Part shown: in pieces, positions 23,081 through 33,237 of the stretch
Numbering within the stretch: the stretch's first letter is position 1
How the letters are laid out: every line of letters begins with the position of its first letter
Assembly (NCBI RefSeq): GCF_029867415.1
Contig: NC_081185.1
Coordinates: 82,778,469 to 82,842,468, forward strand
Direction of reading: 5' to 3'
DNA length: 64,000 nucleotides
From: Vicia villosa
Taxonomy: Eukaryota > Streptophyta > Magnoliopsida > Fabales > Fabaceae
Notes under the pieces: generated by a model
The model's database searches: none
Seen by the model: the letters and a program-made list of their open reading frames with translations, nothing else
Told to the model about the DNA's origin: nothing
Program-made: the position numbers and the translations under genes

Positions 23081-23400
23081 CAAAAACACGCTTCTACTGT
23101 TTCTCACTTTCTCTCTTTCTTTTTCTCTCTGCACGCGAACCAGAAACCCCACCCCTCACCGTCGTCGGTCCTCCGTCCACCACCATCGCGCGAACTTCTT
23201 CTCCTCCGTCCACCACCATCGTTTCGTCTCCGTCTCTTCTCCTCCGCCACCCAGGTATCACACTTCTCATAGCTTTCATATTTGGAAGGCTTCATGTTTG
23301 TGAGTATTTGTGAATATCAGTTGTTGTTCTTTGTTGTTTTCTTTTCCTCTTAGATTCATTATGAGATTGTTGTGTTTAATACCATGCCTTTGTTGTAAAA
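23081..23400 (+). promoter_or_regulatory. CACTA-2 pyrimidine-rich leader, probable transcription start region
   Basis: Just inside the subterminal repeats is a CT-rich stretch (CTTTCTCTCTTTCTTTTTCTC) followed by C-rich sequence, typical of a plant 5' untranslated region. A donor-like CCACCCAG|GTATC lies near 23254. No clear TATA box is visible upstream. The start point is inferred. Confidence 0.4.
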
Positions 23401-23407
23401 ACTCACA

Positions 23408-23954
23408 TTAGTGTTCTACCCGTTTATTAAGAAGAAATGTAAGATAGTCGTTACAACAAACGCTGATGAGGGCAACCGAGGATTCAATGTCGAGTTTAGT
23501 ATATACGTTTTGTTGAATTAACTCCTCAAATGAGTAGATTTGTAGAGTCATGTTTGGTCCATCAATAAAAGTATTGAACATACTAGTGCCTCCGTAAGCA
23601 AAGTTCATACCATATTGTAGTTTTGAGAAATTTCTCAATGAATATGGTGCAGGAGATTTGATCTTCATATAGGAAGATGGCACAATGAATTGAGCTTAGA
23701 ACTGATAACTAAATTTTTATTTAATGAACTATATTAAGAATTTAAATAATTTCAACAATTCGGTTTTTGTTTAGTTTGAGATTTAGAGACAATTAGAGTA
23801 GAGAGTTAAAGATGTAATCGGTGAGGATGTGACCGTAGGAGAAACTTCCAGAAGGTTTACTGGGAAAAATCATCCCATATGGAGGTTTATATGAAGATGA
23901 GTTCAAATAATTTCCTGTATCAGCATATGAGTCTCCAAATACAAACAGTTTCAC
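23408..23954 (-). pseudogene. captured GDSL esterase/lipase gene fragment inside CACTA-2
   Basis: On the strand opposite the transposase, two exon-like pieces encode parts of a plant GDSL esterase/lipase. The first (about 23954-23812) holds KLFVFGDSYADTGNY, the family's block I with the nucleophile Ser in GDS, followed by YKPPYGMIFPSKPSG. After an AT-rich gap of about 120 bases, probably an intron, the second (about 23700-23408) continues KIKSPAPYSLRNFSKLQYG, MNFAYGGTSMFNTFIDGPN and VYTKLDIESSVALISV. It ends CCNDY where block III is normally GNDY, so the Gly is lost, and then stops. The C-terminal half with the catalytic Asp and His is absent. It is a host-gene fragment carried by the transposon (transduplication), not functional as an enzyme. 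A possible signal-peptide exon lies at about 24420-24300. Confidence 0.82.
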
Positions 23955-24562
23955 TAATTTGTTTAAGCACCATTTGAATTTGCATTAATTTAATTGCATG
24001 TAAAAAGCACATTAAGTTCTTAATAATTAAATTATTTTGTTACTATTGTAATAATAAAAATACTAGCTTGTCTTAGAATGTACATATAAAAGTGTACCAG
24101 TAGTTATAATTATCATGAAGAGGAGAATAAACCATGAGAGAAAAATGATGTTTAGTGGATTTGGTTTGGCCATTGATGAATGTTATATTGTCTTTAGTGT
24201 ATACTACATTTCCTGTATTGACTGATATAGAATGAGTATAAATACAAGTGTATGTGTTTCTCAATCTGTTAGATTACACTAAAAAACACAGCATTTTGTT
24301 AATTGAATTCAATTCTATTTCTTCTTCGGACGAAAGAATTGGAGTTGCTAATAGAGGAAATAGCAACGACATAAGGAACTTCAATGAATTTATTGATAAT
24401 AGTAATAATAGAAATTAAATAATAAATAATATATAATAATAGTAATAATATATACCTTATGAGAGTTGAATTAATGAGGAAGAGAGAAGGTAAAGAATGA
24501 AACAAGAGTGAGTTAATGTATATAGACAAGGATGATTCATAAGGTTTGCTTTTGAGCAAAAA

Positions 24563-24661
24563 GTTTTATAGCTTCGTGTTAGTAGTGGTGTATTTAATTA
24601 ACTGCATCGTGTGTCTTGTGTTAGTAGTGTTAGTAGTGGTGTATTTAATTAACTGCATCAT
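24563..24661. repeat. short duplication in CACTA-2 leader
   Basis: The phrase GTTAGTAGTGGTGTATTTAA, followed by TTAACTGCATC, appears twice in tandem (about 24578 and 24628). No coding meaning is seen. It lies downstream of the captured gene fragment. Confidence 0.7.
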
Positions 24662-24713
24662 GAGCTATTCACCCATTCTTATTATAATCATACATTGAAT
24701 TGAATTTCTTGTA

Positions 24714-24791
24714 TAGGTCTGACTGGATTGATAACTTTGGATCTCTTTGGAGCTCGTATCATTGACTCTGGTACTACATATTTAGGAGTAT
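24714..24791 (+). pseudogene. possible captured aspartic-protease fragment
   Basis: One frame reads LITLDLFGARIIDSGTTYLG. The IIDSGTT core resembles the second active-site motif of plant A1 aspartic proteases, and a splice-acceptor-like TATAG precedes it. It is only about 25 residues long and may be chance. If real, it is a second captured host fragment on the plus strand. Confidence 0.35.
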
Positions 24792-24847
24792 GTACACACA
24801 TCAAACTATTGTTGATTTCCTTTGTTCAATCGATTTTGTCTTGGTGG

Positions 24848-25200
24848 TTACTAACTTTGTGAATTTGCTATAGGGGTAACTTGTGTATAGTGAAAGTTTG
24901 ATCGTTTCCCAGCCTAGTTCGACGTTTGGCGTTTTCTTGAGTTCGGTAACATCCGAGGTAAATTTCTTTCTCAAATTACTGGTATTATGATGAATTTGTC
25001 TGAAATTGTGTGATTATATATGTTACGTTTTATTGCTTCGGATTCATTCCGTTTATACTTTGCGTTTTGACAGAAACACATTAGTTTTATGTGTTTAGAG
25101 AGTTAATATAGGAGGTACTTACTAACTTTGTGAATTGAATTCGCCATAGGGGTTACTTGTGAAGAGTGGAAGTTTGACCGTTGTTGTTTAGCTTAATTAA
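24848..25200 (+). repeat. duplicated leader block upstream of TNP2
   Basis: TTACTAACTTTGTGAATT, then ATAGGGG(T)TAACTTGTG or a close variant and GTGGAAGTTTGA-like sequence, occurs at 24851 and again at 25118, about 270 bases apart. The same block in CACTA-1 (reverse strand of 6090-6161) is where the outer retrotransposon inserted. Donor- and acceptor-like bases nearby make an untranslated exon possible but unproven. Confidence 0.65.
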
Positions 25201-25203
25201 GAC

Positions 25204-28200
25204 ATGGATAAGACATGGATGAATTCAAACCGATTGTCGAAAGAGTACGAGAAAGGGGTATGGGAATTTGTTGAGTTTGCGGTTGCGAACTCCAAAGACC
25301 CGCTTCGAATGCCGTGTCCTTGCTTGGGTTGCTGTTATGCCGGGGGTAAGGTTAACGGGAATCAGTTGGGATCTCATTTATTACGGTTTGGAATTGATAG
25401 AAGTTATACATGTTGGACAATGCATGGTGAGAAAAGTACCGGGAATGCTGGGTCGAGGTGTAATAGGAAGTATGCTTCAAACGACGATTGCACAGACACA
25501 TACGATTGTGATCGTGTCGAAGAGATTGCAGAAGCGCTGGAAGAAGATCTAGCGGATTGTCCCAAAATGTTTGAGAGGTTGGTAAGCGATGCAGAGAAAC
25601 CGTTGTATGATGGTTGTTCGAAATTCACAAGATTGTCTGCGGTGTTAAAGTTGTACAACTTAAAGGCGGACAATGGATGGTCGGATAAAAGTTTCACAGA
25701 GTTATTAGCCCTTATGAAAGATATGCTACCAGAGGATAATGTTCTTCCCAATCGAACGTATGAAGCCAAAAAGATGTTGTCTTCTATTGGAATGAGCTAT
25801 GATAAGATACACGCATGTCCAAACGATTGCGTTTTGTTTCGAAACGAGTATGCAGCGTTGAATGAGTGTCCTAAATGTGGTGCCCCTCGATATAAGAAAA
25901 AGTTGTCTCCTGCTAAAGTCTTATGGTATTTTCCTATAATTCCGAGATTTAGACGCATGTATCGTAGTGAGACCGATTCAAGACACTTGACTTGGCATGC
26001 AGATGAAAGAATTATTGATGGAAAGTTGCGACATCCGGCAGACTCACCACAATGGAGTAAAGTTGATACTGAATATCCTGAATTTGGAAAAGAAGCAAGA
26101 AACCTTCGGTTGTCATTGTCTACTGATGGAATGAACCCGCATGGTATTCAAAGTATCTCGCATAGCACATGGCCTGTGATTCTTATGATTTATAACTTAC
26201 CTCCGTGGCTATGTATGAAGCGTAAGTACATGATGTTATCTATGCTAATTTCTGGGCCTAAACAACCAGGGAATGACATAGACGTATACTTGGCACCCTT
26301 AATCGAAGATTTAAAGTTTTTGTGGGAGAGAGGTGTGGAGGTTTACGATGGGTATAGGAAAGAAAGTTTCAACTTGAGGGCGATGTTGTTTGGAACAATT
26401 AATGATTTTCCAGCATACGGAAATCTATCCGGGTACAGCAACAAGGGTCAAAAGGCGTGTCCTGTTTGTGAAGATGAAACCGATACGACACGATTGGCGC
26501 TTTGTCAGAAGAATGTCTTTCTCGGCCATCGTAGATTCTTAAATTCTAATCATCACTACCGTGGGTGGAGAAAAGCATTCAATGGAGAGGCCGAACATCG
26601 TACAGCCCCGCCTTTTTTGTCAGGTGATCAAATTTTTGAAAAGGTGAAAGATGTGAGCACTCAGTTTGGCAAGCCTTTTGCACATTCAATTGTCAAGGGT
26701 GGGTGGAAGAAGAAGTCAATTTTCTTTGAACTTCCATATTGGAAGTCGTTGTACGTAAGACATTTCCTGGATGTTATGCATATTGAAAAAAATGTATTTG
26801 ACAGCGTTATAGGTACGCTACTCAATATACAAGGAAAGTCTAAGGATGGCGTTAACATAAGGAATGACATGGTAAACATGGGGATGAGAACTGAATTGGG
26901 GCCCGTGACGAAAGGAAGACGAACATATCTGCCACCTGCTGTTTACACTCTATCTAGAAAGGAGAAGAAAACATTGTGTAAGTTCCTCAGTGAAGTAAAA
27001 GTTCCAGAAGGCTACTCTTCAGATATTAGAAGACTTGTGTCCATGAAAGACCTCAAGTTAAAGAGTTTGAAGACGCATGATTGCCATGTTATAATGGAAC
27101 ATTTTTTACCAATAGGTATACGTTCTATTCTGCCAGAAAAAGTAAGAAGCGCAATAACTAAGCTGTGTTTCTTCTTCAGGTCTATTTGCAGTAAGGTGGT
27201 CGATCCCGCGATCTTACCAACATTGCAAAATGAGATAGTTGTTACTTTATGTGATCTTGAAATGTATTTTCCTCCCTCGTTTTTTGACATAATGGTTCAT
27301 CTAGTCGTTCATCTTGTGAAAGAGACACAACTGTGCGGACCAGCTTATATGAGATGGATGTACCCTGCTGAACGTTATATGAAAATATTAAAAGGGTACG
27401 TGAAAAACAGAAGTCGACCGGAGGGTTGTATTGCCGAGCGATACGTTGCTGAAGAAGCGGTTGAGTTTTGTACTGAATATCTGTCAAATGTTCAATCAAT
27501 TGGACTCCCCAAATCTCATATTGTCGAAAAAAAAGAAGGAAAAAGGCTAATTGGAAATAAAGTTGTGACAGTATCAATGGTCGAACGGGATCAAGTGCAC
27601 TTGTATGTTCTGCACAATGAGATTGAGGTTGAGCCGTTTGTTGAAATGCACAAAGTTGTTCTCCGAGATTTAAATCCAAATAGAAATGAGAACTGGATAG
27701 TACGAGAGCACAATCGAAGTTTCATATCGTGGTTTAGAGATCATATTTATTCAAAGTATCGTTCAGATCCTGCTTCAGTAACAGAAAGGTTGAGATGTTT
27801 AGCCTATGGTCCATCTGTAATTGTACTTTCTTATAGCGCATACGCAATTAATGGATACACATTTTATACCAAAGAACAGGATGATAAAAGCACTATGCAA
27901 AATAGTGGTGTTACCTTGGTAGCTGAAGCTATGCACATATCAAGTGCGAATGACTTAAATCCGAAATTTGCAAATTTGTCATATTTTGGGGTTATCGAGC
28001 GCATTTTGGTGTTTGATTACGCGAAGTTTCAGATTCCTGTATTTGGTTGCAAGTGGGTTGAAAATAATAGTGGCGTACGAATGGATAAGTCAGGATTTTT
28101 GCAAGTGGATCTCAATAGGGTAGGGTACAAAGATGAGCCTTTCATTCTAGCCTCTCAAGCTAAACAAGTGTTCTATGTCAATGATCCGACAAGTACGAAA

Positions 28201-28419
28201 TGGTCTATAGTGCTTTTATCTAACAAAATAGTTGATGAAAAAATTGAAGATCAAGGTGATATTGGTGTTGGCATTGAATCTTGTACAAGAAACGATCAAA
28301 ATGAGAATGAATCTTGTATTAGAAATGATCATAATGAGGGTATTTGGATCAATCCAACCGTCCGCATTGTTAAGAGACGCGTAGTACACAAACCTACCAA
28401 GAAAAGAAAGAGACGTTAG
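25204..28419 (+). CDS. tnp2: TNP2-type CACTA transposase, intact
   Basis: This 1071-residue protein would cut and join the CACTA ends in the nucleus. Residues 1-75 are the Cys-rich transposase-associated domain (CPCLGCCYAGG, TCWTMHGE). The TNP2 core follows from about residue 215 (NECPKCGAPRYKKK, VLWYFPIIPRFRRMY) through STDGMNPHG near residue 308, a likely catalytic Asp, to about 450. DUF4218 lies near 620-770 (MEHFLPIGIRSILP, LEMYFPPSFFDIMVH) and DUF4216 near 925-1000 (FQIPVFGCKWVEN). The C-terminus KRRVVHKPTKKRKRR is a likely nuclear signal. The frame has no interruption, unlike the copy in CACTA-1, and its length is normal. The first ATG was chosen because it is conserved in CACTA-1; ATGs at codons 1 and 6 are both possible. 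Confidence 0.95.
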   Translation: MDKTWMNSNRLSKEYEKGVWEFVEFAVANSKDPLRMPCPCLGCCYAGGKVNGNQLGSHLLRFGIDRSYTCWTMHGEKSTGNAGSRCNRKYASNDDCTDTYDCDRVEEIAEALEEDLADCPKMFERLVSDAEKPLYDGCSKFTRLSAVLKLYNLKADNGWSDKSFTELLALMKDMLPEDNVLPNRTYEAKKMLSSIGMSYDKIHACPNDCVLFRNEYAALNECPKCGAPRYKKKLSPAKVLWYFPIIPRFRRMYRSETDSRHLTWHADERIIDGKLRHPADSPQWSKVDTEYPEFGKEARNLRLSLSTDGMNPHGIQSISHSTWPVILMIYNLPPWLCMKRKYMMLSMLISGPKQPGNDIDVYLAPLIEDLKFLWERGVEVYDGYRKESFNLRAMLFGTINDFPAYGNLSGYSNKGQKACPVCEDETDTTRLALCQKNVFLGHRRFLNSNHHYRGWRKAFNGEAEHRTAPPFLSGDQIFEKVKDVSTQFGKPFAHSIVKGGWKKKSIFFELPYWKSLYVRHFLDVMHIEKNVFDSVIGTLLNIQGKSKDGVNIRNDMVNMGMRTELGPVTKGRRTYLPPAVYTLSRKEKKTLCKFLSEVKVPEGYSSDIRRLVSMKDLKLKSLKTHDCHVIMEHFLPIGIRSILPEKVRSAITKLCFFFRSICSKVVDPAILPTLQNEIVVTLCDLEMYFPPSFFDIMVHLVVHLVKETQLCGPAYMRWMYPAERYMKILKGYVKNRSRPEGCIAERYVAEEAVEFCTEYLSNVQSIGLPKSHIVEKKEGKRLIGNKVVTVSMVERDQVHLYVLHNEIEVEPFVEMHKVVLRDLNPNRNENWIVREHNRSFISWFRDHIYSKYRSDPASVTERLRCLAYGPSVIVLSYSAYAINGYTFYTKEQDDKSTMQNSGVTLVAEAMHISSANDLNPKFANLSYFGVIERILVFDYAKFQIPVFGCKWVENNSGVRMDKSGFLQVDLNRVGYKDEPFILASQAKQVFYVNDPTSTKWSIVLLSNKIVDEKIEDQGDIGVGIESCTRNDQNENESCIRNDHNEGIWINPTVRIVKRRVVHKPTKKRKRR

Positions 28420-28876
28420 TGATAAAGGTAATAGTATACATAGTCCGACTAATTTGTTTTATTCAATTTGGTGCATATTCTCGTTTTGTACATAACTTTT
28501 GAACCATGTATCCGCTTGTTGACTTCTTTACATGTAACTATACTATTTTGACGATTCCGGAGCTGCTCATGCACTTATCTTTACATTTCGGGACTATTTT
28601 TTTATTGGTTTTGCTTCTGCCCGTAATCAAAAGTCGGGCTTAGGGTCTGAATTTCGGAAAACCGACTTTGTTTTTGAGTCCGTGGCGACGTTTTACCATA
28701 GCCATGTAAATTTCGTTCAATTCCGATAACTTTCTTTTTTTACGCTTATTTTGATTTGTACCGATTTCGTTTCCGATTTACTTGTACATGCATGGTTTGA
28801 CTTCCATTTGACTTGTATAGATTGTTAGCTTATTAACAGTGTACTAATGTGCTTTAGTTTGTTTGATACAGGTTCA
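28420..28876 (+). other. spacer between TNP2 and the ULP1-like gene
   Basis: About 450 AT-rich bases with no reading frame. An acceptor-like TTTGATACAG at 28862-28871 lies just before the ATG of the next gene, so part of this may be an intron of a longer transcript. No terminator could be identified. Confidence 0.6.
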
Positions 28877-31800
28877 ATGGCTTCAGATAGAGATGCTCCA
28901 CCTGAAAACCCACCTGAAAACTTACAAGAAAACTCACAAGAAAGAGTTGCTTCGGATACAAATGCTCCACCTGATACTGAAGCAAAAGAGGTTGCACGAG
29001 GCATCACTATTATGAGGGATATCATACGACATAGAGACCAAGGATTAGTATACCGATTGGAATGGAATTCTGATAAACAACCAATTGGTCCTAATTCTGC
29101 AAAGTTGACAAGTTATATTGGTACACTTGTCCGTATGCATATTCCAGTCTCCATAGCTACCTGGAAATCGAAGACGAAAAATTTAGAATTGGAGGAGAAA
29201 AAACAAGCGATTTGGGAAGAGCTTCAGGTATATATCATATATGGTTAATTGTTGTTATTATCTTGACGATAAATTGTTTAAATTATTTATACTAACACAC
29301 TATGCGTACTCTTTTTGCAGAGGACTTTTGAGATACCAGATGAACGTAAAAGCTACATACTTAGTTTGGCCGGCAAGAGATATAGAGGGTGGAAAAGTTT
29401 TTTGACAAACACCTATCTTAAGGATAAAGATGGAAAATTTCTTGAAGTTGCACCGGGACGGCCAACAAAGTATGCGACCTTCATTGATGAAGCAGATTGG
29501 GCTGAGTTTGTAAAGCAAAGAGATGAAGCTTTTCAGAAAAAGAGTGCCACGAATAGGGAGAGAGCATCCAAACCCGCGTATCCATACAAAAAAGGGCGTT
29601 TGGGATATGCACGCTTAGAGGATAAAATTGTAAGTAAATAGAAATTCGATTTAATTAATTGTCTACATGTGCATGTTTTAATTGACGATTTTATCGTTTG
29701 TGTCAATGCATAGTTGGAGGAGACTAAAAGTGAGGAAGCTTCACTTCCTGTACATGTGTTGTGGAAGGAAGCTCGTGTGGGCAAGAATCACGCTGTCGAT
29801 CCCGATGTTCAGAGAGTTTATACTGAATGTGTAAGTATAATACTGTGTCTTTAATTAAATCAAATGTTTTTTAATATATAAATGACTTTTTATCTCCACT
29901 AATAATTATTTAAATGTAAATGAATTACAGGAGACCTTGTCGCAATCGGCATCCACCGGTGAGGAGAGCGTACTTAGTAGAGTACTAGATGCTCCCGAGT
30001 ATCCCGGTCGGGTGAGGGGTAAGGGTCATGGTGTGACTCCAACCTCTTTTTATAAGAGTTCTAGGAGAAGATCAAATCTTACCAATGAAGAAGTGTTGCA
30101 AAAGTTGCAGGAATTGCAAGCACAGGTCTCTGAATTGCAAAGAGATAAAGATATGTATATGAGAGAAAAGTGCAACACTTCATCGGTGAGAGAAACTAGT
30201 GATAAGGCTAGTATCAACTATCAAAAGAAATTTCCCGAGGTAATTATAAGTTTTTTTCCTTACAAACTGTTCTATTTTATTAATGATAATGACTTTATAT
30301 TTACTTTTGGTTTAGGGCATTTCATCTTGCCAACTATACTTATCGGAACCGAATTATCGACTAGTTGGCAAGGGAAAAGTGCACAACACTTCGGGAGATT
30401 TACTTCACCACAGACCGCTCCCGGATGGACACCTGAAAGTATCGGTGGATGTTGTATTAGATCGTGATGCGATTCTACCGGTACCTGACATGGTCTCAGA
30501 GACGACATTGCTGCGAGATGCAATAGGATCGTTTGTTGCATGGCCCTCGGAGCTCATTACCATTAGTGATGAGGTAAATTGAAAACGATTATGAATCATT
30601 TAGTTTTCGAATGTCAATTCTAAACCGTTTATTAATTATGTTTTACATTTTATTTTTAGACTGCTCCTATAAAACCCGCAATTAAGGGTAAAGGGATTTT
30701 ACAGGAGGAGGAGTCTGTTGCATCGCTAAAAGAGGTACATTTAAAGTGTTAATATATAATCTGAATCAAAATATGCATGATTTTATATTTTACCTAACTT
30801 ATATGATTTTTAGGCATCCGCTCGGGAGTCACAACAAGTGACGCAGCAGGTTCGTAGCGTACCACCCAGTGGTCCTCCGAAGCAAGCGGCAAGAAAAGGC
30901 GGTGCTTTTGTGCCTCGATACCGGGCGACACTCGCAACAATGGTTGATATGTCCGATATGAAGGATGGTGCTTTACGGGAAATCGATATGGATGAAAGTG
31001 TCTTCGGTATTGAGTTCAAGTCACATATTACAATTGACGACTTGCAAGAGATTTTTGACCAGGATCAACTAGGCGTCAGTAATATGCAATCATACATCCG
31101 GTAATATTCACTCATCCGATATATTATTTAATTAGTCCCACAATATAATTTATTTACACTTTTCAATAAAAAGAATCTAATGTTTATTATGTTTTTATTT
31201 AAGGTTGTTGTATGACAGAGTGTTGCGCGGGACTGCATTGTCTAACAGATTCCGGTTCGTGTCTTCCGCCCATTGCAGCGGAATGGAAATTGTTTCGGAT
31301 CCGGAATCTGTTAGACAGCGCTTAGTCGATAGATTCATGTCCACCGGCAATACAGAATGTCTGCATCTTTGGGCGTATAATACCCGACCAGTAGGGTTAG
31401 TTTCTCATTCTTTATTCATCTAATCTCTGTTTCTTTAGTGTATAGCAATATTTTCATATAACCTATTGTTTTAATTTATAGAGCACACTGGTTGCTGCTT
31501 GCTATCAACCCGATAAGGGAAGTCGTGTATTATCTGAATTCGGTAAAGGGTGAATGGACCAATTATCCGGCCATGAAGGAAATCGTTGATTTGTAAGTGG
31601 GATCGTTCTAAATATATATTCGTGTATATTTATATATTTACTTATTTGTGGGATTGATCTAAACATATGCTTTTATATATTTGTTAATTAGATCAATACA
31701 AGTATTCCGTAGTCAACGGGACGCACAGGTATCCCGGACTAAATCAAACAACATCACCTGGATCGAAGTGCAGGTACATTACTTTTCACAAATTTGCTTA

Positions 31801-32151
31801 TAATATTTATGCTACTTGGTAAAACAAGACAACTTATATAGAATCTTATTTGTTTTTCTATGTAGTGTCCGATACAGCGTAACAGTTCAGACTGCGGATA
31901 CTTTGTATTGAGGTTTATGAAAGAAATCATTCAGGCGAATCAATTAGAGATTCCTCCCACGGTATAAAGTTATAACTTAAGATAATTTCATATAATTTAT
32001 TACATTTACCTAAATATATTATTCATATTATGTTTTTGTTTTATAGTACCTTGACGAATTCCGTGCTGCTGGGTACTCGAAGCTAAAGTTAGAAGAAATC
32101 AAAGAGGAATTGTGTCAATTTTATATTAAGCAATTTTTCATGCAGATTTGA
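28877..32151 (+). CDS. CACTA-encoded second gene: transposase-24-like plus ULP1-like (C48) peptidase, 12 exons, frameshifted
   Basis: Predicted exons: 28877-29227, 29321-29629, 29714-29830, 29931-30239, 30316-30573, 30660-30734, 30814-31100, 31204-31395, 31482-31592, 31692-31773, 31866-31962, 32047-32151. All introns are GT-AG and the phases agree through exon 10, for about 760 residues. Exons 1-2 resemble the plant En/Spm 'transposase 24' region (WKSFLTNTYLKDKDGKF). Exon 4 has a coiled coil (LQKLQELQAQVSELQRDK). Exons 7-12 form a SUMO-protease-like fold: AHWLLLAINP has the His, YYLNSV has Asn where the catalytic Asp is usual, and QRNSSDCGYFVLRF has the Gln and Cys. Exon 11 carries an extra A (four A at 31920-31923 where CACTA-1 has three), shifting frame after the Cys and stopping early in exon 12. 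The protein is thus truncated by about 45 residues. The start at 28877 follows an acceptor-like site; 28847 is the alternative. Confidence 0.78.
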
Positions 32152-32277
32152 ACTATAATATTGTTGATTTTGTAATGATGTATATATATAATTTTGTAAT
32201 GATGTATATATATAATTTTGGATATTATAATGGTATATATTAGTATATATATTGTCTTACTGATGGCTGAAATAATA

Positions 32278-32355
32278 TAGTCGAAAATATATTACAGGTC
32301 GAAAATATATTACAGGTCGAAAATATTACAGGTCGAAAACATTACAGGTCGACTG
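32278..32355. repeat. tandem repeat with ATATTACAGGTCGAAA unit
   Basis: Four to five copies of a 16- to 20-base unit lie between the last exon and the 3' subterminal repeats. The reverse complement of the same unit is at 1000-1132 in CACTA-1. Confidence 0.8.
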
Positions 32356-32399
32356 GGAGGATTAAATTATAGGCTGCACATAAAAATACCTCATTTAGC

Positions 32400-32916
32400 A
32401 ACTACAGCGCTTCTAAAAAGCGCTCTTAAAGGTCCACATACTAGAGCGCTTCTTAGTAAAAGCGCTGGCAAAGACCAGTAAAAAAGCAAAAAAAACTAAA
32501 AAATTACGCAGCATACAAAAGCGCTTTGGGAAAAGCGCTCTGGTAGGCCCCCCTATGAGAGCGCTTTGTCTGGAAAAAGCGCTCTCATAGGGGGGCCTAC
32601 CAGAGCGCTTTTCCAAAAGCGCTTTTGTATGCTGCGTAATTTTTTAATTTTTTTTGCTTTTTTACTGGTCTTTGCCAGCGCTTTTACTAAGAAGCGCTCT
32701 TAAAGGGGGGTCTACCAGAGCGCTTTTTCCAGGAAAGCGCTCTTATAGGGGGTCCTACCAGAGCGCTTTTTCCAGGAAAGCGCTCTTAAAGGGGGGGTCT
32801 ACCAGAGCGCTTTTAAAAGCGCTTTCGTAGCCTACGCCAGCGCTGGCTTTGGCAGCGCTTTAAAGCGCTGTTAAAGGCCAAAAAAAGCGCTGTGAAAGCC
32901 CTTCCGTGTTGTAGTG
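32400..32916. repeat. CACTA-2 3' subterminal AGCGCT repeats with a long palindrome
   Basis: Dense AGCGCT units as at the 5' end, in both orientations. Within it, 32444-32567 and 32576-32700 are near-perfect inverted copies about 124 bases long separated by 8 bases (GTCTGGAA), with only two or three mismatches by eye. A transcript crossing it would fold into one long hairpin. Confidence 0.88.
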
Positions 32917-32919
32917 CTT
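32917..32919. repeat. target-site duplication CTT of CACTA-2 (right copy)
   Basis: The CTT after terminal GTAGTG matches 22689-22691. Confidence 0.88.
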
Positions 32920-33237
32920 GCCCAAAGCAGAGAGATGTTTTATAGGGCTTTGCTTTTAAATGTTCCGCCCAAATAACTTTGTGTATAGGGCTTTGTTTTA
33001 AAAGTTTCCCTCTTTGTCCCGCCCAAGACAAATGAGTTTGTGTTTAGGGCTTTGTTTCAAAAATGAATCATAAATAAAGTGTCATTTTGAATTCCCTACA
33101 TTATGTGTTTTATTTTTTGCTTTTTTCTGGAAATGGTAATCCTAAAAAACCAAAATAAAAAAAACTTTTTCAAAAAAAATCTGCATACACTCTTGCATTC
33201 ATAAATTTTCTGAAATAAATATAAATCATATGTGCAG

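Larger units (their letters stand above)
22692..32916 (+). mobile_element. CACTA-2 transposon, complete, probably autonomous until recently
   Basis: The termini are CACTACGCC (left) and CGTGTTGTAGTG (right), giving CACTAC inverted ends, with TSD CTT. Both ends carry dense AGCGCT subterminal repeats. Inside are a leader with a captured GDSL-esterase fragment on the minus strand, an uninterrupted TNP2 transposase (25204-28419) and a multi-exon ULP1-like gene (28877-32151). Length is 10,225 bp. It lies within the intron of a young Ogre in the same orientation, so it moved after that Ogre inserted. Confidence 0.94.
22651..33237 (+). other. predicted Ogre intron, now containing CACTA-2
   Basis: The donor is CG|GTCAAAG at 22651 and the acceptor ATATGTGCAG|A at 33237/33238. 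Splicing keeps the reading frame between gag-pro and pol. Subtracting CACTA-2 (10,225 bp) and its 3-bp TSD leaves an original intron of about 359 bp. An intron between protease and RT is known for Ogre. The exact splice points are my prediction from consensus and phase. Confidence 0.7.

Noticed and set aside
22818..23313. Open frames of 161 and 108 codons at the left end of CACTA-2
   Set aside because: They are made by the AGCGCT/GGGGGGG subterminal repeat and the CT-rich leader; residues simply repeat (KALLRSALVGGG, ESAFQKR).
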